A stretch of 64,000 nt of DNA, taken from contig NC_064655.1 in assembly GCF_001723175.1 (NCBI RefSeq), forward strand, positions 2,542,001 to 2,606,000. Direction: 5' to 3'. This DNA is from Penicillium oxalicum. Its lineage: Eukaryota; Ascomycota; Eurotiomycetes; Eurotiales; Aspergillaceae. Shown in pieces: positions 55,874 to 64,000 of this stretch. The translations under genes were made by a program, and so were the position numbers. The stretch's first letter is position 1; each line of letters begins with the position of its first letter. The notes below the pieces were generated by a model, which did not search any database, was not told where the DNA came from, and saw nothing but the letters and a program-made list of their open reading frames with translations.

Positions 55874-57806
55874 ATGTCGCCAAAGCACTACTTCCCATCA
55901 ACAAGTGCCAACTCTCTCGTTCCCAGAGCGCTACGGGCGCTGGTCACGGCAAATGAACAATTAACGCTGGACTTTCCGGAACGAGTCGTGTCCAATGCCT
56001 ATCATGACGACTCGAAAGTGAGCATCATTGGCGGTGGTGGCTCGGGACACGAACCAGCGTGGAGTGGCTTCGTCGGCGAAGGTCTCTTGTCAGCCGCAGC
56101 ATGTGGTGACATCTTTGCCTCGCCGAGTGCCAAGCAGATCCTGAGAGCCATTCAGATGGCTCCTTCCACGAAAGGAGTCATTCTGTTAATCACCAATTAC
56201 ACCGGAGATCGACTGCATTTTGGACTGGCGGCGGAAAGAGCCAAAGCGGACGGACTGGCCGAGAAGATTGTCATTTTGCCTGCTACCGACGATGTCTCGA
56301 TTGGGAGGAGTCGAAACACGAACATGGGCAGGCGAGGTCTCCCGGGGCATGTATTCAGTGAGTTTTCACTTTGAAACTCCTCTCTCTTTTTTTTGACTCA
56401 TTCTTGGGAAAGGGGGCTCAACTTCTGGAACCCTCGGTTCAAGATGCAAGGCTGACATGTCTCTACTAGCCATGAAAATCATTGGCGCGGCGGCCGCAGA
56501 GGGACTCTCATTTGAGCAGTGCGTCACCATGGGACAAGTCATCAATGAGCAAACTGTCACCATCGCCTCCGCACTGAATCACTGCCACGTGCCTGGGCGA
56601 GAACAACAGGCTTCTGTCGCGGATGATGCGGTTGTCATTGGTGCGGGGATTCACAATGAACCCGGTCAAGTCCATGTCTCCCCGGCGCCATCGGTCGAGG
56701 AGCTGATAGAACGGTTGCTCAAGCTTTTGTGCGATGAGACAGATCCCGAACGAGCGTTTGTCGGCTTTGAAGCAGGGGACCAAATCGGGTTGCTGGTCAA
56801 CAATTACGGAGGTCTTTCCGTGTTGGAACTTCACGCGCTGGCCGATGAAGTTCAAATTCAATTAGACTCAACGTGGAAGATCAAGCCGTGTCGCACACTT
56901 TTCGGTGCATTTGAGACTTCTCTGGATGCTCCAGGCTTTTCGATCTCGTTGTGTAACTTGACCGCGGCGGCCCGTACGGCCGGTCAGTCTGTCGAGGACT
57001 TGGTTCGACTCTTTGACAGACCTACGACTGCCGTCTCGTGGCCCAACACCACACGTTCATCAAGTTTGTCGCAGAGAAGAGATATATCCAGCGTCACGGA
57101 GTCAAGCAGTAACCAACAAGTTTCCAGTGATAGCTCGCCTCAGATCAACCCGTCCCTCCTCGAAAAGGCCATCCGACATGCTTGCGAGAGGGCCATTGCG
57201 GCCGAGCCCAAATTGACCCAATGGGACATGATCATGGGGGACGGTGACTGTGGCGAAGCTGTACAGGGTCTAGCGGAAGCAATTCTCCAACGCATCGGGG
57301 CCGGGTGCGCTCAATCTGGCAATGTCTGCGAAGTCATCCGCTCAATATTGCAAGATGTGGATAATATGGGCGGGACACTCGGCGCCATCTTTGGTGTGCT
57401 TCTCTCCGCGTTCCTCAGCTCTTTGCGCAAACTTGCCGCGGGGGCTCAACTCGGCTCACAGTCCCCTGAGATCTATGCAGATGCCCTCCAGTCCGCGGTT
57501 TCATCTTTGAAGTTTCACACCGGAGCGAGAGTCGGTGATAGAACGGTCATGGATGTGCTTCTTCCCTTTCAGGAAGAGTTTAGCCGCACCAAGAAATTTT
57601 TATCGGCGGTGAAGATGGCCGCAGAGACAGCCGAGGGGACTCGGAAGCTCAAGGCGAAGTTTGGCCGTGCGACGTACGTTGGAGATGCGTCCCGTCAAGA
57701 AGTGCCTGACCCGGGTGCGTGGGCCTTGTATGAGATTCTTGCCGGTCTGGCTGATGGGCTTGGGACTGGGGATGGAGTCAATGTGACATGTGTAAACGAC
57801 AATTGA
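55874..57806 (+). CDS. DAK1: Dihydroxyacetone kinase
   Basis: Exons 55874-56357 and 56470-57806; 606 aa. DhaK domain: IIGGGGSGHEPAWSGFVGEG, AACGDIFASPS, NYTGDRLHFGLA, and GIHNEPG where the His that binds dihydroxyacetone covalently sits. The DhaL (ATP-binding) domain follows a Ser-rich linker (about residues 365-400): MGDGDCGEAVQG, NMGGTLGAIFG, TGARVGDRTVMDVL, and the closing DPGAWALYEIL. It phosphorylates dihydroxyacetone and glyceraldehyde with ATP, and is important in glycerol use and detoxification. Intron acceptor CTACTAG precedes CCATGAAAATC. Intact. Confidence 0.94.
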
Positions 57807-58334
57807 GAATCCATTGACTGGGCAACAAGAATAGCTCAGGTCTTACGGTGTGAGCTACTAATGGCATGCTTTGAGACAGCTGACGACTATCAAAATAACT
57901 GAATTACGGCTCATGGAATTCGCCAGTAAACCTCTAATTTTTACATGAGCAGCAAGATGCACTTGACTTGTATCGAGGAGGTATGGTTCCGAGGAGCTCA
58001 ATATTATCTAGGCAAATTATCTTACAGTCTTTTCCTATCTCGATCCTGTTTGCCATGTCCAATTCATCCAAAGGAAACTATCCCAACACAGGTTCTCAAA
58101 TTCGATCAGGCCACTACATAGCGCTCACAATGACATCAACCAGGCGGCCCGCCACTCGCATATAAGAAGCTGCTCAACCTCGCCCTGAACTGATTTCTTC
58201 CACTCGTCGATTGTCCAATCCTTGTTCAAAAAGGCAGAGTCAAAAAGCAATACCCAGCTCATTTCTCAATCTGATTCCCACACCACGCCAGGTTATCCTC
58301 ATCATCGCGAGGGGCCCAGCAAGCTCATAACAAA
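57807..58334. other. Intergenic region DAK1-His-rich gene
   Basis: No gene recognised. Confidence 0.4.
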
Positions 58335-58764
58335 ATGGAAGGTCAGACTTGGATTGAGTTTCATACAATTATCATGTTCCTGTTTGTTTTGTTTTGGTGA
58401 AATTTTCTTGCCGTGGGAATGGAAACTAAAGGACATTGTAAGCCGTGCAGGTCAGGTTGCTCAATCGTCATCTTCTCAGGATCAACACCATCGTTCCGGC
58501 AATTCAACTGTTTCCAAGCCCCTAGATGAGAATGGAAAACACGAGGGTCATGGTGGGAATCACCACCACAACCACCACCACCACCATCACCATCATCACC
58601 ATGGTGACAAAGGCGATCATCACAAACATCACCACGATGGTGGTGATGATGATGATGATGATGGCGACGGCAACAAGGCTGAAGATGGGGAAGCAAAGTA
58701 CGCTCTTCGATATCATGACGTCCCTGAAGATATATCAATCTGTTATCTAGTTCGGGAATCTTGA
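58335..58764 (+). CDS. Small His/Asp-rich protein (possible metal-binding or stress protein)
   Basis: A model with exons 58335-58341 and 58451-58764 (intron GTCAGA...TGCAG) gives about 106 aa starting MEGQVAQSS. Without the intron the frame extends upstream with a different N-terminus. The middle is a run of His with Asn/Gly breaks (about residues 39-66) followed by an Asp run. A second intron from 58699 (GTACGC) to a GTGCAG near 58799-58801 would instead end the protein just after EDGEAK. Such His/Asp tracts can bind Zn, Ni or Cu. The CAC/CAT and GAT repeats at 58560-58665 are also simple-sequence DNA, so the gene is uncertain. Confidence 0.4.
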
Positions 58765-59707
58765 GTGTATCCTTGAACTAATGATTGGACGTTGCGGTGC
58801 AGATGACAGTAATGTATCGTCCCGATTCAGCATTGCTCCTTGAGATTGTTGATTTCACTACGCCGACCTACGGACGTGAGAGCTCTTTTCTGATCATACA
58901 CGGCTCGCCCCCTGCCAGCTTGTTGCGTGGCTTATTATTTTCAAATGAAATCAGTACATTTAGGTTGCTCGGGGGAGAATACATCACCATGAAAGGCCGG
59001 GAGCATGGATCGAGACAGGTCAATTTGAGTCTTGAGAAGCGGCAATGGACCTAGTAGTTATCATCCTTCCCAAAGACGAAATGGGACATCTTTACATCTT
59101 TTTTAAGTTTCGAGAAGAAGGCTACTGAGGTTTCGAGTTTCGTTGTCTTGCTTGTAATTCCATCTCATCCCAATTAGAGCTGGCTCTCGCGTGTACAACT
59201 GGACGCTCTAGCGCTGGATATTGCTGTCGGACAAGTTGAGATTGTACAGGCAGTGTACCTCGATTTCCGGTTGGATCTGACATCTCGGCTCTACACCAGC
59301 GAGCCCAACAATTGAACTCCCGGACGGAGATCCAAAATGCACAACTAGGTTGTCATAAGATATCCTCGACACATTTCATCATCATGACCCTCCCATCTTG
59401 TCCTACACATAACCACTCCATCTCCCTCGTCATTCCTCATTGGCTGATCGACTGATCGGCCCGATCCAATCAAACAGTGCAAACAATTCTCTTTCCGTCT
59501 CCGATCCGCTTGCCAAAAATGATCGCATGCGGGCCCGCTGTGAAGGCAGAGAGAGAGAGAGAGGCAGATTGAAGCTGGTACAATACTGGCGTCATTCATC
59601 AGATTCTTGTTCTTGGACACTCGGCCTGGTTGGAAGCCTGATCTTGACCACTTTTCAAAGTGAGCATTTCATTTACGATCTCTGGTTTCGGGGGAATTGT
59701 GATCAGA
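58765..59707. other. Intergenic region with GA repeat, CBP3 promoter
   Basis: No gene recognised. A short GA run lies at about 59551-59564. Confidence 0.4.
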
Positions 59708-60997
59708 ATGTCTACGATCCGCGTCTCTTCACTATGGGCGCGAGAGCTGCGCGGCTCGCAACTTCAGCATGTTCAGGTGAGTTTTGCGGTTTGATGCGAG
59801 GGGAATGTTTGTCGAGGGAAGATGCAAAGAGGAAAACAGGGAGAGAGAGAGAGATAGAGAGAGAGAAAGAGAGGGAGGGAGAAGGGATAACAGAGGGAGT
59901 TGTACTACGACCTTTGAGACGTTTCTGTCTAGAGTGAATTCCGGGGGGATAAGGAGAGGGCGCGTTTTTGATTTTTTTTTTCTTTTTCTTTTTCTTTTTT
60001 GGAGGACTTTTCTCTGAATACTTACAATTTTTCCATATCAGCGACAGGTGAACTCTCGTGGATATCTCTCGACTACCTCTTGTTCAACTCCGACTCTTGT
60101 GCGAAGCGAAAACACGACCCAACATGCGACGTCACGATCGACTCCCTCGAGCTCGAGGCGCATATCCTCCACATCTCACACCTACGCCCAGGGCTCCGCC
60201 CTCTCTCGTCTGGCCAAAAGCGCCCTCTCACCCGGTAGCTCGGCCGAAACGTATGTCGCCTACGGCATGACGCAGAAGCTCTTCCAGGCATGTTCCAGTC
60301 AGGCGGATTACCAGGTACCGCAGGCGACGCAGAAGGATGTGCCGGTTCCCACGACCGAGTCTGGTGAACACTTGGGGGTATCAGATAGTTGGTGGTATAA
60401 AGGTGAGTTCTTCTCATGATCTTGCTTCTTTTTTTTGTCTCTCCATCCTCTAATCTTTGATTCTTTTTCTTACATCTTTTTTAGAACTCGGCCTCATTCC
60501 CACATTCTCAACTTGGTCCCAGATCACCTTTTTACACATGTACCTCCTGACCGTCCGACTGCGCGCTCTGCCCAACCGCGACAGTTTCCAAACTTACTCC
60601 CGCCACCTGATCGACCACTTCTCCCCACAACGCCGAGCACCGCATGGACGATCTGCACGATATCGGCTCCCGGTCCATTCGCAACAAGTACCTCAAGGAT
60701 CTATTTGTGCAGTGGCGGGGCATCATCGCCGCGTACGACGAGGGCCTGGTCAAGGGGGATGCAGTGCTGGGCGCGGCCGTGTGGCGCAATCTGTGGAAGG
60801 CCGAGGCAGTGGGACCGGATGGAAAGGAGTTGGATTGGAGTAAGATTGCCTGGGTGGTGGCGTATATGCGCCGGGTGACGGCGCAGCTGGGGAGGATGGA
60901 AGAGGCGGATATCGTGATGGAATTGAGTGGGGCGATGGGAACCGAGTCGAAGATTTTTGGCTATTCGCCTTTGGATCGAAAGATGGTAGAGGGATGA
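59708..60997 (+). CDS. CBP3: Ubiquinol-cytochrome c chaperone CBP3, with a one-base frameshift
   Basis: Exons 59708-59776, 60048-60402 and 60485-60997 (about 311 aa). The first exon, MSTIRVSSLWARELRGSQLQ, has the look of a mitochondrial presequence, followed by a Ser/Thr-rich region. The core reads ELGLIPTFSTWSQITFLHMY and, after the break, RNKYLKDLFVQWRGIIAAYD, VKGDAVLGAAVWRNLWKA, as in CBP3/UQCC1. It helps synthesis and assembly of cytochrome b in complex III. Between HLIDHFS and EHRMDD the frame moves by one at a run of four C (60623-60626): one C too many for the conserved frame. Since the gene should be needed for respiration, a sequence error is likely. The first intron (271 bp) holds GA repeats. 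Confidence 0.88.
59843..59882 (+). repeat. (GA)n-type simple repeat within CBP3 intron 1
   Basis: GAGAGAGAGAGATAGAGAGA and following purine-only sequence; simple-sequence DNA in an intron. Confidence 0.7.
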
Positions 60998-61564
60998 AGT
61001 GAGGGGATTTTTGGAAGAGAGAGAGAGAGATTTCATCAAGAGACGGTCAGGGAGGGGACGCACGGTTTCTTGATGGCCTAGCCATCTTTGAAAGAGGGAA
61101 TCTCTCGGTGGTGTGCATGTAATTGTACTCTATAGATCTATTGTTTCTGGTGTTTTTTTTTGTATGATTAGGAGGGATTTGTTCTCCATTCTTTTTCTTT
61201 ACTCTGGTTGGTATTTCGACACGAATTCTCCGTGGTGACATGATGTAGAGGAGAGCTGCAGTTAGGCTTAGGAACTATCTCATCACTCGAGACGATTATT
61301 GATACAAGCCAGTCATGTACGATATTCTTCAATCTGATGATCAATCCGTCACCCTGGTTCTCTCTATAGCAGCCCCCCCCCCCCCCCCCCCCCCCCAAAA
61401 AGGCATGTCGAGTATAGAAGGTCTTTAAATGCTCAAAGCACTTCTGATATTCCGCACAAGTCACATCCTTAAAATCGAGATTGATGATCTTGTTGTTTCA
61501 TTGCTCTTACGTTTTCTCTTCCTCTCTCCCTTTCCCTTCAACCCAACCCCAAAAAAACCCCTCT
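60998..61564. other. Convergent 3' region CBP3/aminopeptidase with poly-C tract
   Basis: No gene. Contains the homopolymer at 61373-61396. Confidence 0.5.
61373..61396 (+). repeat. Poly-C tract of about 24
   Basis: An uninterrupted run of about 24 C followed by AAAAAGG. Its length is probably variable and hard to sequence exactly. Confidence 0.85.
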
Positions 61565-64000
61565 CTACTTCTTCCCAAACAGATCCTTCTCCACCATCCC
61601 CGGCAAATCGGATGATAAAAGTCCTTGTACTTTTCAAACGTCTCAACCGCCACCGCGCGGTTGATCTTGGCCAGGTTCCGGAACAACGGGCGCACAAACT
61701 TCATCCGACCAATGCGACCCAGCAGTTCCGTGGTCGGCGCGACGACGCTCTCGTCACCCGCCTTCATGCCCACCTGGAGATAGAGATTGGCCACCTCGAT
61801 GTTGGAGCTCTTGGACAGGCCGTACACCTCTCCCATCAGCTTGGACAGGTCGGGAGTGAGGGGCTTTTCCCAGAGAAGAATCTGCTCCAGGAAGACCAGG
61901 ATCTGGTTGGCAGCCAGGCCCTCGAGATCACTGGCCTGCGGCTTGAAGCCGGAATCGGGCAGGGATTCCCATTTCTTGGCGAGCTCGTAGACGACGTCGA
62001 CCATGGAGGTGTCGAACTGGGGCTTCGGGGGCAGTCCGGGGGCGTAGAACCAGGTGTTCCAGTCGAGCTCCGTGAGGAGCTGGGTGGCTTCGGCGTCGGA
62101 TTTGAAGAAGTCGAGGAGCGTGGCCTTGAATTCAAACGAGTCGAGCGACTTGCACTTGAATGTGGTAAAGTACTATTTCAACGGGGTCAGCGGGGGATTG
62201 TGTTCCCTGGAGTCGTTGGAGAGGAGCGAAGGGCCCCCCCGTGACAAGTGGAGATGAATGAATACGTACGTGAGGAATGAACTTGTCAAACTTGGCCTTG
62301 CCCACGAGGTTTTCCAGGTGGAAGAGGAAATTGAAGCCCTTCTCGTAAGGGATGCTGGAAAACGCATCATCCGGATCCTTGCCCTTGAGGTCAGTGATCA
62401 ATTTGGTAAATTCATGATCCTTGCCAAAGTGGTCCACAGAGTCCTTGAGGGCCTTCCAGCCGATAATGGCCGAGAAGTGGCGGTAGGCTTCACCGTGGCT
62501 GTTGATGGGAATCATCACGCTGGTTAGTTACAAGCTTGAGAAGGGAGGGGGCTGCAACGGATTCGAACATACACGGCAGCCAGGATCTTTGAGAAGACAG
62601 ATTAGCATCAGCCAAGAAAAAAAAGGAGTTTGAAATCCCCATCCCTGAGAAGACATGAGGAATGTGACGACTTACTCGGCGCTCAAGATAAACGGTCCAG
62701 CCCTCATTGAGCCAGAAGTGCTCCCACGAGCAGTTGGTCACGAGGTTACCACTCCAGCTGTGGGCCAGCTCATGGGCGATAACATCCACATTCTCTCGGT
62801 CCTATATGATTGCGAATCGGTGAGATATCGACCCATGATGACACCATGGACATGATCATGACCGGCCGTCTGGTCTGAATCGGAACCTACCTTGGAGATA
62901 ATGCTGGGAGTGGCAAAGGTGAAGATGGGATTCTCCATTCCTCCGTAGGGGAAGCTGGGCGGCAAGATGAGCACATTGTACTCGCCCCAGGCGTAGGGGT
63001 ACACAATTTTCTGACGATTCCATTAGCTGTGCCGATGCGGGCAGATCACAGCGAGTCACGGTATCTCACCTCGATGGTGTTGATAAAGTTCTCGGTGTCG
63101 GCCTCGAGTTCCCACTTGCATTCGTCCAGCTTGTCGGGGCTCGTGGCAACCACACTGCGGGGACCGATGGGAGCCTCGGCGACGTCGCTATACAGGAGTT
63201 AGCCGGAACCCGCCTGACTGGGGACTTTGGGAGGGTTGGCAGAAGGGACAAGGAGAGAGATCTGACCCGGATGCAATAGCAAAGAGATAGCTCGGAATCG
63301 GCACCGATTGGTGGAAACGGTACACCTTGTTCTCAGATTGAGTGGTAGTATCGGAGGCGTCTCGAATCGGCAAACCGCTGGTCATGACCGGCAGCGGGGA
63401 GGTGATGTTAAAGTCAAAGGTACTCTTGACATCCGGAGTATCCTGGCAGGGGAAGATGGAGCGGGCATGGATGGCCTGGCATTGCGAGACTGGTGAGACG
63501 TTCCATCGTGTCAGTGAATTGGTCGATCCCGAGTTAAGTCGGCGTTGCAGATGCGGAAACTGGAGGCATTGACGGAGTCATGTGCAAGGACACTTACACA
63601 TGTATGGGTGCTTCTTGTTGGAGGTTTGCGCCGGGGTCAACCACTGCAGCGCGGTACACTCGTTGGTCGTTTGAACCGCAATCTAGCCATGATGATTTTA
63701 GCAGTGCTTTCGAGCAACGGGGGAGCTCCGTCGTTGCGCGTCTCTCCCGCACCTCGTGCTCGCAAGACAGGGGCGACAAGACAGGTCCCGAACAAAGAAA
63801 AGGAGAGGCATGAAGAACGCACATCGACCTCCACAGTCCCGTCCAGCTCCACGGGCTTCTCCAGCACAATCTTCAATGGGGTTCCGTAGGGAGCCACGGC
63901 GGGCATCCACTCCCACTGCGACTGCTGTCCATTGACCTTGACCTCGCCGATATCGAGATAGCTCGTGTCGAGGATGATCTCACGCGATTGCGCCTCGGTG
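61565..64000 (-). CDS. Leukotriene A4 hydrolase-type M1 aminopeptidase, 5' part beyond the window, one-base frameshift near the end
   Basis: Exons from the right: 64000-63823, 63682-63598, 63489-63267, 63187-63070, 63010-62891, 62801-62676, 62586-62573 (14 bases), 62498-62270, 62172-61565. M1 landmarks: [19 protein letters not shown], the exopeptidase loop YGGMENP, the zinc site [13 protein letters not shown] with distal Glu in [13 protein letters not shown], then [16 protein letters not shown], and the C-terminal helical domain ([17 protein letters not shown]). Cytosolic zinc aminopeptidase/epoxide hydrolase. The last codons need one more G in the run at 61598-61601 for the expected ending [10 protein letters not shown] and stop at 61565; as read, the frame goes on to 61507. 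A sequence error is likely. The N-terminus is outside the window. Confidence 0.9.

Noticed and set aside
58361..58738. Minus-strand 125-codon frame through the His tract
   Set aside because: Mirror of the CAC/GAT simple repeats.
61461..61697. Separate small gene at the 3' end of the aminopeptidase
   Set aside because: It is a shifted reading of the same coding sequence.

Overview
The window reads as nuclear DNA of a filamentous ascomycete, most likely Eurotiales (Aspergillus/Penicillium type). Genes have several short GT-AG introns (about 49-270 bp), CTAAC/CTGAC-like branch points and fungal-type products. Between about 32.0 and 33.9 kb lies an A+T-rich block almost without CpA/TpG, the mark of repeat-induced point mutation (RIP).

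Left part (1 to about 30.5 kb): a secondary-metabolite gene cluster. It opens with the last part of what looks like a terminal thioester-reductase domain, probably the end of a PKS-NRPS hybrid that lies outside the window. There follow a complete highly reducing PKS (KS-AT-DH-MT-like-ER-KR-ACP), a 4HBT-type thioesterase-like protein, a medium-chain dehydrogenase, an NmrA-like oxidoreductase, a CmcJ/AsaB-like oxygenase, a branched-chain-type aminotransferase, a cytochrome P450, a small membrane protein, a FUS2-like alpha/beta hydrolase, a trans-acting enoyl reductase and a lipocalin-like Diels-Alderase. A RAE1/GLE2 housekeeping gene sits inside. The gene set and order recall, from memory, the oxaleimide (pox) cluster of Penicillium oxalicum. 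There one HR-PKS supplies the carbon skeleton of an unusual amino acid, an aminotransferase makes the amino acid, and a PKS-NRPS with trans-ER, hydrolase and Diels-Alderase builds a decalin-pyrrolinone/maleimide scaffold. A recurrent TCGGA-type motif occurs in most of the cluster promoters and may be the site of a cluster-specific Zn2Cys6 regulator not seen here.

Several cluster genes carry apparent lesions: two frameshifts in the HR-PKS, a nonsense codon in the trans-ER, and a lost splice acceptor in the NmrA gene. Two conserved housekeeping genes at the right end (CBP3, LTA4-hydrolase type aminopeptidase) also carry single-base homopolymer frameshifts, so some lesions may be sequence errors.

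Middle (30.5-37.4 kb): gene-poor, repeat-rich boundary. It has a 554-bp MITE with 44-bp terminal inverted repeats and TA target duplication, the RIP block, a 22-bp inverted repeat, and two decayed genes whose stops could have arisen by C-to-T change.

Right part (37.4-64 kb): ordinary housekeeping genes: cystathionine beta-synthase, an SDR, SRP receptor beta, a KRE9/KNH1 cell-wall protein, glutamate 5-kinase, ATP23, Aurora kinase, TIP41, ornithine decarboxylase, dihydroxyacetone kinase, a small His-rich protein, CBP3 and a truncated M1 aminopeptidase.
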